Below, piece after piece: positions 1 to 7,734 of a stretch of DNA of 64,000 nt (the first letter of the stretch is position 1; each line of letters opens with the position of its first letter). Source of the DNA: Planctomycetota bacterium (GTDB lineage: Bacteria; Planctomycetota; UBA1135; GCA-002748355); the NCBI GenBank assembly GCA_020638795.1, contig JACKHW010000002.1:310001-374000 (forward strand), read 5' to 3'. The translations under genes and the position numbers were made by a program. Under the pieces are notes generated by a model that did not search any database, was not told the DNA's origin, and saw only the letters and a list, made by a program, of their open reading frames with translations.

Positions 1-1381
1 AATGCGCGTCGTGTTGTTTGAAGAGCCGTTGATCGGCGAGCGAGCCGCGTTTGTATGCCTTCGGGTTGCCCCAGCGATACAGCAGGTTGCCGCCTCTCCC
101 GCTGTTGCCGCCCGTTTCGCCAGCTGCCTCGATGGTCGTCGTCGAGTGATCGATGATCCAAATCTCGTCGAAGCTTCGTATCGAGACCATGATCTGATCG
201 AGCGAAGCGTTGTAGTCGATCGCATTGGCGTGCATCCAATCCGCAAACGTGTCGATCACGTAGTTGACGTCGATACGGTCGGGGCGAGATGCCGTCGTCA
301 CCGCGTAGTGAGGCTTCGTCGGGTCGAAGTCTTGGACGATGTGATCCCAGGCGTGCCACTCCCATACGATCACGCCCGACGTAGGACCCGTTGGATGCAC
401 TTCGATGATCTTGTCGGGCCACACTTCGTCCTTGACGAAGCTGTTCGGATCACGGCCTGCCGCGATGGCATCGTTCTTACTGATCTTCTCCCATGCGAGC
501 ATCAGGATGTTGCCATTCGGTAGTCGCTCGAAGTCGTGGTGCAAGACGTAGTCGGCAGTCGAGTGTGTGTATTCCCACACCTTGTTCCCGTCGAAATCGA
601 ACTCTTCGACGATTCCGCCGTCGCCGCCCGTCTCGATGAACGCGAGGTTGAGCAAGCGACCTGCGCGCAGCAGGTGTCCGTTGTTCTCGAGGTACGAGAC
701 GACTCCGGGTGGATAGTTGCTGGACCACTCGTGAACGACGCGTCCTCTTGGGTCGAGCAAGAACGTCTTCGTTTGTGCCAGTGGTGACACGAGCGTGAAG
801 AGATCCGTCGCGGAGGGACTGTGCTGGAGCAACCCGACCGTCGTGCGCGCGTGGGTGCCCGCGAACTCCACGACGAAGCCTGCGAGTTTGGTCGTTGCAT
901 GCACATCGTGCCAAGTCGCTGCACGACCAGCTGTGGCTCCGAAGCAAATCCTGTTGGCGCCGTTGTCATTGTCCGGCTGCCCGGTGCTCCACGCGCTGAA
1001 CGTCATTGGTTCGTTCTCGGACCAGACCCATCCGCCGGCGGGTTCGCTCGTGATATCGCGCTGTACGCCACCGAGCCAAGGGCCAAGAGACGCCGTGGAT
1101 GTCGTCGTCCAATACTGCGCCGTGTCGACGAGCGCGAAGATCGCGTTCGCTTCGTCCGCACTGTGGATCGACGCCAAGTAGCCGCCGAGCGCTGCCGCCT
1201 GCATGTGGGCTTCGTCCCACGTCACGCCGGCTGGCGTCGCGACCGCGCGGTACCAATGCGTCGTGCCATCCGGATGCGCGAAATAGGCATCTTGTGCCCA
1301 GGTGGTCGAGGCAATGGCGAGAGAACAGACGACCGCTCGAGCGGTCGAGCGCCCGAACGCGGGGACAAAGGAACGATTCAA
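1..1381 (-). CDS. C-type lectin / arylsulfotransferase (ASST) fusion, partial
   Basis: The gene runs off the left edge, so its C-terminus is missing; 460 residues are visible. I chose the TTG at 1381 because a GGAG lies 8 nt upstream and translation from it gives a typical Sec signal peptide ending near AWAQDA-like residues (TTWAQDA). An in-frame GTG at 1423 is the alternative. Residues about 36-171 read as a C-type lectin-like domain: WDEAH at its start, LGGYLASI, WLGG, a GQPDND sugar-binding-type loop and a final FVVEF strand. From about residue 185 the sequence reads as an arylsulfotransferase/ASST beta-propeller, with repeated LLDPRGRVVHEW-type blades, VWEYTHS and, at the edge, WGNP followed by DQRLFKQHDAH. 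The product is presumably exported, and the lectin part could bind glycans. Transfer of sulfate is known for ASST relatives but is only inferred here. The M20 amidohydrolase lies 91 nt upstream on the same strand. Confidence 0.8.
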   Translation of the reverse strand, partial: MNRSFVPAFGRSTARAVVCSLAIASTTWAQDAYFAHPDGTTHWYRAVATPAGVTWDEAHMQAAALGGYLASIHSADEANAIFALVDTAQYWTTTSTASLGPWLGGVQRDITSEPAGGWVWSENEPMTFSAWSTGQPDNDNGANRICFGATAGRAATWHDVHATTKLAGFVVEFAGTHARTTVGLLQHSPSATDLFTLVSPLAQTKTFLLDPRGRVVHEWSSNYPPGVVSYLENNGHLLRAGRLLNLAFIETGGDGGIVEEFDFDGNKVWEYTHSTADYVLHHDFERLPNGNILMLAWEKISKNDAIAAGRDPNSFVKDEVWPDKIIEVHPTGPTSGVIVWEWHAWDHIVQDFDPTKPHYAVTTASRPDRIDVNYVIDTFADWMHANAIDYNASLDQIMVSIRSFDEIWIIDHSTTTIEAAGETGGNSGRGGNLLYRWGNPKAYKRGSLADQRLFKQHDAH

Positions 1382-1389
1382 GGGTGCGA

Positions 1390-1393
1390 CTCC
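1390..1393 (-). promoter_or_regulatory. Shine-Dalgarno GGAG deciding a TTG start
   Basis: A GGAG reads on the minus strand 8 nt before the TTG at 1381. It supports a TTG start for the lectin-ASST gene, which has no suitable ATG before its signal peptide. Confidence 0.5.
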
Positions 1394-1472
1394 GTGGCTG
1401 GCAGTACTCGGGAGCGTCGTCACGACAGCCCGGAGATTGTAGTCCCCCGGGAGCGTGCGTGGATGCTCGTCT

Positions 1473-2648
1473 TCAGGCCAAGTCGGCGAGTTTCAGAAAC
1501 CACGCCGTCCCGCGCCAAAGTGCCTCTTCATCGACGTCGAAGTTCGTCGCATGGTTGGGTGCGACGATTCCCTTCGCCTGGTTTCCGACGCCGAGAAACG
1601 CGAAGCACGCTGGAAGTCGTTCGGCATAACGCGCGAAGTCCTCGCCGCCCATCCAGGGTTCACTTCTGGCCACGAAACCGGCTTCGCCGAAGATCTCCAT
1701 CACGGCTCGTTTTCCGCGCTCGGTCGCAGCTGCATCGTTGACGAGCACCGGGTAGCCGCGCACGTATCCGATCTCGGCGCGACACCCCGCCGCGCTGGCG
1801 GTGTGCGTCACGACTTCCCGAATCCATTCGGGGGCGCGCGCATGCAAGTCTGCGTCGAGGGTACGGACCGTGCCTTTCAGTTCGACTTCGTCGGGAATCA
1901 CGTTGGTCGTGCCGGTACCTCCGCGAATCGTCGCGATCGACACGACGAGTGCGTCGAGTGGGCTCGTGCGTCGCGACACGATCGTCTGTAGGGCCATCAC
2001 GATCTGACTCGCGGCGACGACTGGATCGTGGAGTAGATGCGGATACGCCGCGTGGCCTCCTTCGCCTCGTACGACGATTCTCAGTTCATCGGTCGCAGCC
2101 ATGAACGGCCCTGCGCGCATCGAGAAGAGGCCGGACGGAATCGGTGGGATCACGTGCATGCCGTAGATCTCGTCGACACCTTCGAGACAGCCCTGTTCGA
2201 TCAAGTCGATCGCGCCGCCCGGTGCTCGCTCTTCTGCATGTTGGAACACGAAGCGAACGTTTTGCGAGCGCGGTGCTTGATCAGTCGCGAGCAAACGTGC
2301 CGCCGCGAGCAGCATGGCCATGTGCGCATCGTGACCGCAGCAGTGCGCGGCACCCTCGTTCTGGCTCGTGAACTCCGCTTTGTTCGGCGTCTCGACTTCG
2401 TCCATCGCGAGCGCATCCATGTCCGCGCGGAACGCGACGCGCTTCGTTGCACCAGGCGTGTCGAGGTCCGCCCACATTCCGGTGCTGCCCTCCTGACGCA
2501 CCGTCAAACCGAGTCCCTCGAGGTACTCTCGTATCGTTCGCGAGGTCGCGTGCTCGAAATACGAGAGTTCGGGGAAGCGATGGAAGTTCCGGCGCAGTCG
2601 CACGATCTCAGGGGTCATGGCGGCAGCGACATCGAGGAGTTCGCTCAT
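1473..2648 (-). CDS. M20 family amidohydrolase (hippurate/IAA-amino acid hydrolase type)
   Basis: A 391-residue metal-dependent amidohydrolase of the M20D group (hippurate hydrolase, N-acyl-amino-acid or IAA-amino-acid hydrolases). It hydrolyses the amide bond of an N-acylated amino acid in the cytoplasm; the actual substrate is unknown. The metal-binding set is visible: HCCGHDAH at residues 102-109, the catalytic glutamate in FQHAEER near 136, GMHVIP, and the C-terminal PNHATNFDVDEEAL. The ATG at 2648 is preferred over upstream ATGs because the residues before it are Arg-rich and unlike the family, while MSELLDVAAAM begins the conserved fold. Family length (about 390) fits. The lectin-ASST gene follows 91 nt downstream, so the two may be co-transcribed, but no functional link is evident. 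Confidence 0.9.
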   Translation of the reverse strand: MSELLDVAAAMTPEIVRLRRNFHRFPELSYFEHATSRTIREYLEGLGLTVRQEGSTGMWADLDTPGATKRVAFRADMDALAMDEVETPNKAEFTSQNEGAAHCCGHDAHMAMLLAAARLLATDQAPRSQNVRFVFQHAEERAPGGAIDLIEQGCLEGVDEIYGMHVIPPIPSGLFSMRAGPFMAATDELRIVVRGEGGHAAYPHLLHDPVVAASQIVMALQTIVSRRTSPLDALVVSIATIRGGTGTTNVIPDEVELKGTVRTLDADLHARAPEWIREVVTHTASAAGCRAEIGYVRGYPVLVNDAAATERGKRAVMEIFGEAGFVARSEPWMGGEDFARYAERLPACFAFLGVGNQAKGIVAPNHATNFDVDEEALWRGTAWFLKLADLA

Positions 2649-2812
2649 CCAGCGGAGGATACCAGCGTGTGCCTGCGGCAGCGTTTCGCGTCTCGCGCGC
2701 TGCTCTCGCGTGCCGAAAACGACGACTTTGGCGTCGCCCGAGCCGTCGGTCCCGCGCATGCTTGCGCGTTCTGATTGCGCCCCGTCGTCTTGATTCCCCG
2801 AGGTCGTCCTTC

Positions 2813-3988
2813 GTGCATCGAATCCCATTGGACGTACGCGTGCTCTGCCTGACGTTCGTCACCGTGACAGCCAACCTGTCGGCGCAGTATCACGCGCCGA
2901 GCTACCGCGACCTCACGATCGTGAGGAACCGTCCGTGGGCGAAGCCGGAGTTCGTCGAGTTTCGTGCCGGAGCACTGGCAGGAGTGCCAGGAAGCAAGGA
3001 CGAAGCGCGTTCGGCCGAAGACGTGCTCGGCGTGGACGGTCACGTCTACTGGCGCAAGCCACAGGCGTTCGGGCGTCAGGGCCACCTCGATTTGTACGCG
3101 GGCCGTGACGGTGCCTACGTCGGTTTGACCGAAGGCGATCCTGCTCGGCAAGCCGGCTATTCGCGCCTCGAGCTCTTCGGTCGTCAATGGGGCCAGTTCG
3201 TTCGCGAGGGCTTCTACGACTCCGACGACTTCATTCCGGTCGGCCAATATCGAATGCGCGACTGGCGAGCGCGCTTGTCGTTCGCGACGCAATTCGCCGA
3301 GTCCTTGCGTGGCGAGTTGAGTGGCTTCTACGGCAAGAACACGTTCAGTCGCTACAGGCGTACTGCCAGTGCCTACACGATTCCCGACAACTACTCGGTC
3401 TACGGTGTGTCGGCGATCCTCGAAGACAACAAGCTTCAGATCGATCCGAGTTCGTCGTTGCCGAGTCAGGGTTACCTCCTGTCGGCGTGGATCGAGCGCG
3501 AGTGGAACGACAGTGATTCGGTCTTCGGCATTACCGGCCGTGAGAGCGAACTCCCGTCCGCCGTCGTTCGTGGTGGCGGGCATCTCGAGTGGTACTTCCC
3601 CTACACCAACACCGGAACTTGGCTCCTCGAAGCCGATGTCGGCATCGGCCCCAAGGACGACCGTGTCTGGATCTATGACGCATCGAAACCGGTCGGGCAG
3701 ATTTGGGTCGACGGTCGTGTGTCGTATCGAATCTTGCTCGGCGACACGTTGTCCGTGATCCCCGGCGGTCGAGTCCAATGGGTGCAGATTGCCGACGAGT
3801 TCAATACGGCGCGCGAAAAGCAGCTGTTCTTCGGTGCTCAGGTCGCTTTGCGCGCCGATTTCTCCGAGAACCTCGCGGTGGCACTCGAGTATTCGTACCT
3901 GAACAACGAGAGTCGTGAGCCCGTGCTCTTCCACGACGACTCTCTCGGCGTGCACCGGCTCTTTCTCGGCGTCGAGTTCCGTCCCTGA
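2813..3988 (+). CDS. Secreted beta-strand-rich protein, possible outer-membrane barrel
   Basis: A 391-residue protein of unknown function. The GTG at 2813 is chosen because a GAGG lies 9 nt upstream and it starts a signal peptide (hydrophobic run ending NLSAQ near residue 25). The mature part alternates short strands with many aromatic residues (YLLSAWIEREW, WYFPYTNTGTW, VSYRILLGD) and ends in EFRP after a final strand. This resembles a porin or outer-membrane barrel, but no family motif is recognised. It is divergent from the M20 gene with about 165 nt between the starts, and convergent with the M16-like operon, 42 nt away. The assignment of barrel fold is inference from composition and periodicity. 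Confidence 0.65.
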   Translation: MHRIPLDVRVLCLTFVTVTANLSAQYHAPSYRDLTIVRNRPWAKPEFVEFRAGALAGVPGSKDEARSAEDVLGVDGHVYWRKPQAFGRQGHLDLYAGRDGAYVGLTEGDPARQAGYSRLELFGRQWGQFVREGFYDSDDFIPVGQYRMRDWRARLSFATQFAESLRGELSGFYGKNTFSRYRRTASAYTIPDNYSVYGVSAILEDNKLQIDPSSSLPSQGYLLSAWIEREWNDSDSVFGITGRESELPSAVVRGGGHLEWYFPYTNTGTWLLEADVGIGPKDDRVWIYDASKPVGQIWVDGRVSYRILLGDTLSVIPGGRVQWVQIADEFNTAREKQLFFGAQVALRADFSENLAVALEYSYLNNESREPVLFHDDSLGVHRLFLGVEFRP

Positions 3989-4030
3989 GACGCGCCCGTC
4001 GAGAAAGTCCAGTCCGTCGAGACGCGAGCG

Positions 4031-6151
4031 CTACTTCGAGCGCTCGACACCGTCGGCGTGGGGGTACGTGATCGTCTGATGGCCACGAATCTGGCCCTCG
4101 ACGTACTTCTCCGCATAGTGCGGAAGCCGCAGTCCGCCGACGCCGCGATAATCACCGAGGATCCACGTCACTCGTTGCGGCACGGAGTTGGGACGCCATG
4201 CCCAGGTGTCCATCCGTCTCGGCAAGCCGTTTTCTTCGTCGACGCCGATGCGCAGTTCCTTGGTCGTCGGGAGCTGGAGGACGTAGACGAGTAGCGAACG
4301 TCCGCTCTCTTCGAGGCGGCCTTCGAGTTCGAGCGTGTGTGCCTTCTGTGCCCAAAGGGCGAACAGCGCGCCGGGGTTGGTCAGCGACTCCAGTTCGAAG
4401 TACGCACGCTCGGCGTTGGAGAGCACACGCCGGTTGCGATTGAACGTCTCGACCGTCTCACCTGGCTTGCGCTCGGTAACGACCGTCGATCCGAGGATCT
4501 TGCGGGTACGTGTTCTCGGCCCGGCCGGCAGCGCGATCGTCCACTGCTCTTCGATCGGGATCGAGGCTTGGTACTCGCATGTCGCGTTCCATTGCATCGT
4601 CGAGAGTTCCTGGAGACTGCGTCGCCCGCCGAGTACGGCGGCGGCGCGCTCGAGGCCAGCCTTGGCGATCGCCTGGAGTTCGGCGCGTTCGCCGAGGATC
4701 GGTCGGATGCGGCTTTCTTCGAGGACGGTCGCGATCGTGACTTTCGGTACCGGCAGATCGGCAGCGTCGCGCGGTCGTGCGGACAGTGGGCCACGAACGA
4801 GGAAGACAGGCACGAAACGCTCCGTCGCGATCCGCGAGATCGTGCGATCACGCATCGACTCGAGTTCGTCCTGGATTCGTTTGTCGACGTCGGTGACGTT
4901 TGCGTAGATTTTCGCGCGTGCAAACGCGCGGGCGCGCTCTTCGCTGTCCACGACGACTTCGTCCCACAAGAACCACGCCCGCTGCTTGGCGCGGTTGAAC
5001 TCCGCGATGCCGTGATCGCTGACCCCGAGGTCGGCGAACGCGGCTCGCAGGGTGTCGAGGAGCTGGGTCGTGCGCTCGCTGTCGACTTCGAGGCGCACCG
5101 TGCGGATCCGATGCCGTCCGGTGTCGAGATCTTCGGTGATCGGCATCACCTCGCGAAAGCCGCGTTCGTCGAGTCGCTTGCGGAGCAAGCCCGCGACCCC
5201 GTCCCGGTCGAAGAGCTGCCAAACGAATTGCGCGGCGATGCTGCCGAGCGGTGCGGGTGTCGGCGAGAGGAGCACGGCCGTGACTTCGGTCGTCTTGCCA
5301 TCCCGCTCGACGAAGCCGAGCGGGCGAACTTCTTCTGGAAGCGCCAGGTCGCCGAGCTTCTGACCCTTGAGCCATGGCGCGAAGATCGTCGGAATCTTGG
5401 CGAGCACCTCGGGTCCGGGAAGAGCGGCTGGCGTCTGTAGGACCACGTACGATTCGTTCGGCCGGTAGTGGATGCCGACGAAGAGCCGCACCTCCGTGCT
5501 GCCGTAGCTCTTGATGGCTTCTTGCTCGAGGGCGACGTTTGGGCCGGGTTCACCGAGCAAGCGCTCGATCGCGCGTTCGCGCCGCAACTCGGCGAAGTTC
5601 GTGGTGTACCGACTCAGGACCTGTGCCCGAGCCAGGTCGATCTCGTCTTGGCTCGGAGCGTCCTGGTTGACGAGGCCGAAGAGCAGACGCGCCAACTTCT
5701 CGGTGTCTTGGGGCTGACAACTCGCCTCGAAGCAGACCCATTCGCCTTCGAAGCGCAGATCGATGCGCGCGCCGAGTCGGTGGAGTTCTTCGGCGAGCGT
5801 CGATCCGGGTTCGAGTCCGCGCGCGGCGACGAGAAGGGAGCGTGCAGAGAGTTCTGCGAGTCCTGGTTTGCTGTCCCGGTCCCGGCCGATCCCTGCTCGG
5901 ACCCACAGCGTCACGCGTGCCAGTTCGAAGGGATTGCCCTGGATCAGCAGGTAGTTGAGGCCATTGTCCCCGACGGACGTCACCGCAGCCGGCCACCGCG
6001 GGCGTTCGCGAGCGAGTTGGGGTTGTACGGGCGCCTCTTCCGCAATCGGGGCCGGCTGGAGCTTCGGCGCCGTTTCGCAAGCCGCGAGCGCGGCGGACAC
6101 GACCGCGAGCAACGACGCCAAGTGGCGCAATTTCCGATTGCAACCCGTCAT
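4031..6151 (-). CDS. Lipoprotein, M16-peptidase-like, catalytically degenerate
   Basis: A 706-residue lipoprotein: basic start, hydrophobic stretch and lipobox LAAC with the cysteine near residue 25. The middle follows the M16 (pitrilysin/insulinase) layout: LARVTLWVRAG, then GLAELSARSLL, then a C-terminal domain with LGSIAAQFVWQLFD. In active M16 enzymes the position of GLAELSARSLL carries the zinc motif HxxEH; here both histidines are absent, so peptidase activity is unlikely. The last ~130 residues resemble an outer-membrane lipoprotein-type sheet domain. Its start overlaps the stop of the upstream M16-like gene by 4 nt (ATGA), so the two are translationally coupled. By analogy with other two-gene M16 pairs, they may form a heteromer at the cell envelope; which ligand they bind is unknown. 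Confidence 0.75.
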   Translation of the reverse strand: MTGCNRKLRHLASLLAVVSAALAACETAPKLQPAPIAEEAPVQPQLARERPRWPAAVTSVGDNGLNYLLIQGNPFELARVTLWVRAGIGRDRDSKPGLAELSARSLLVAARGLEPGSTLAEELHRLGARIDLRFEGEWVCFEASCQPQDTEKLARLLFGLVNQDAPSQDEIDLARAQVLSRYTTNFAELRRERAIERLLGEPGPNVALEQEAIKSYGSTEVRLFVGIHYRPNESYVVLQTPAALPGPEVLAKIPTIFAPWLKGQKLGDLALPEEVRPLGFVERDGKTTEVTAVLLSPTPAPLGSIAAQFVWQLFDRDGVAGLLRKRLDERGFREVMPITEDLDTGRHRIRTVRLEVDSERTTQLLDTLRAAFADLGVSDHGIAEFNRAKQRAWFLWDEVVVDSEERARAFARAKIYANVTDVDKRIQDELESMRDRTISRIATERFVPVFLVRGPLSARPRDAADLPVPKVTIATVLEESRIRPILGERAELQAIAKAGLERAAAVLGGRRSLQELSTMQWNATCEYQASIPIEEQWTIALPAGPRTRTRKILGSTVVTERKPGETVETFNRNRRVLSNAERAYFELESLTNPGALFALWAQKAHTLELEGRLEESGRSLLVYVLQLPTTKELRIGVDEENGLPRRMDTWAWRPNSVPQRVTWILGDYRGVGGLRLPHYAEKYVEGQIRGHQTITYPHADGVERSK

Positions 6152-7638
6152 CTGTTGGCCTCCTCGTCGTCGGCGGGCGGCCTCGTGGTCACCGTCGTCC
6201 GCTTGGATTCGGAGAAGACGAGCTTGCCGAGCGCGAAGGCTGCCTCCAGCGTGCGTTCGGTGGGGGGCAAGCTCCGGGTGGCGCTCCGTCCGACCGCGCG
6301 TGCGAGCACGGATGCCATGTCCCGTGGGTTCTCGAAAACGCGCCGCACGTCGGTCAGCACCGTCGCCGCTTCGAGTTGCAGTTCTTTTGCCGGCGCGCCT
6401 TCGCGCTCGAGCGTTTCGAACGTGTTGCGAGCAGCGATCTCGAGTTTGCCGAAGTCGAAGTACGAATTGGCGAGGAGCTCGACGACGAAGGGGGCCGGGG
6501 CACCGCCGCCCGGGAAGCGCGGCAGCACTCGGACGCTCTTGGCGACGTTGCGCTCACGGACGAACTCTCGCTCCAATCGCCTCTGCAGCCACTCCGCGAG
6601 GACTTCGAGAGCGTCGTAGCGGGCATCGTCGGGTGGGCGCCAACCCCAAAGGAGGCGAGGCTCGCTCGAGATCAAGACCTTGGTCCGCGGCCCTTCCTGT
6701 GGCGGCTCGAGAACGTCGTTCTGAATCATCGACGTCGGAGCCGTGGACGACACGAAGATCTTGCCGAGTTGATCCTTCACACGCGTGGGATCGAACTCAC
6801 CGACGATCACCGTGGTCGTTCCACTCGGGTCGTGGTGCCGGCGGTAGAACTCGAGTGCCTCCGTGCGAGCGATCGGCGGCGCCTTCGGCGGCGGCGGGAT
6901 CAAGACGCGTCGCAGCGGGTCGACCTCGAGGGCGGTCAAGGCGAGCGCGCGTCGGTGACTCGCGCCGGGCTCTTCGGACTCCCGCCTGAGGCGGGCGCGC
7001 ACCTCGTCGAGAATCTCGTGGTATCCGCGCAGGACCGCATCCTTGCGTCGGCTCGCCAACAGGACGGCGAACTCGTCGACGCGGTCGGTGGGGCAGCTGC
7101 TCTCCAGCAGATAGCCGTCGACTCCCGGCGTGAGTCGGAGCGCTGAAGCCGGAATCGAAGTGAGCAGGCGTTGGTAGGCAAACCGATCCGACAAGTTGGC
7201 GCAACGAGCCTTCGTATCGGCGAATTCGGCCCGTAGAGCGGCGAGTTCACCGTCGGCGCGACCCTGGATTTCTGCCGTGCGGAGGGCGCGGCGCACGGTG
7301 TCGAGCTGTTGGAGGAGTTCGGCCTCGGCCTCGGGAGAACTCGTGCCGTGGGTCGTCGTCCCAGCGAGGGATGCGATCGCGCAGGCTTCCGCGAGTCCGG
7401 CTTGGGTCTCGCTCTCGTGTTTGCGACCCATGCGGATCCATTCGGCCCAGTAGACGATGCCCCGCGCGGGCCGGGGCATCAGCACGAAGACCGATCCGTC
7501 CGAGGTCACGAACCGCTCGACCGGCAGCTGCGCGGCCTGTGCCGGAATGGTGGCGATCGCACTGGTCCCGGCGACCAAGGCGGCGATGGCGTAGACGAAC
7601 GGTGTAGCCATGAGGAGTCGAGGATATGCGCTTCTCAT
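6148..7638 (-). CDS. Exported M16-peptidase-like protein, catalytically degenerate
   Basis: A 496-residue exported protein starting with a signal peptide (MATPFVYAIAALVAG...IPAQA). The ATG at 7638 is used; the ATG at 7611 (MATPF) is an equally good start, as neither has a clear Shine-Dalgarno. The fold follows M16: GIVYWAEWIRMG, then GLAEACAIASLAG where the HxxEH zinc site should be, a coiled insert with many Leu/Glu/Arg residues around positions 105-140, and the domain-2 signature EFYRRHHDPSGTTTVIVGEF. The zinc ligands are missing, as in its downstream partner, with which it overlaps by 4 nt. Continuation of this frame upstream of 7638 is only the antisense of the enzyme I-like gene. Confidence 0.75.
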   Translation of the reverse strand: MRSAYPRLLMATPFVYAIAALVAGTSAIATIPAQAAQLPVERFVTSDGSVFVLMPRPARGIVYWAEWIRMGRKHESETQAGLAEACAIASLAGTTTHGTSSPEAEAELLQQLDTVRRALRTAEIQGRADGELAALRAEFADTKARCANLSDRFAYQRLLTSIPASALRLTPGVDGYLLESSCPTDRVDEFAVLLASRRKDAVLRGYHEILDEVRARLRRESEEPGASHRRALALTALEVDPLRRVLIPPPPKAPPIARTEALEFYRRHHDPSGTTTVIVGEFDPTRVKDQLGKIFVSSTAPTSMIQNDVLEPPQEGPRTKVLISSEPRLLWGWRPPDDARYDALEVLAEWLQRRLEREFVRERNVAKSVRVLPRFPGGGAPAPFVVELLANSYFDFGKLEIAARNTFETLEREGAPAKELQLEAATVLTDVRRVFENPRDMASVLARAVGRSATRSLPPTERTLEAAFALGKLVFSESKRTTVTTRPPADDEEANR

Positions 7639-7734
7639 CGGCGAAGACAGCAGTGCTCCAGTGGCCAAATAGTCGGCACCTTGCAGAAGTTCGAATCCCT
7701 GCGAGACCCTATCAACAGGAGTCCGAAGCCGGGC

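Noticed and set aside
7651..7720. tRNA-like segment with GTTCGAATCCC T-loop motif before the enzyme I gene
   Set aside because: The T stem does not pair and no matching acceptor stem exists; only a GCAG/CTGC hairpin forms.
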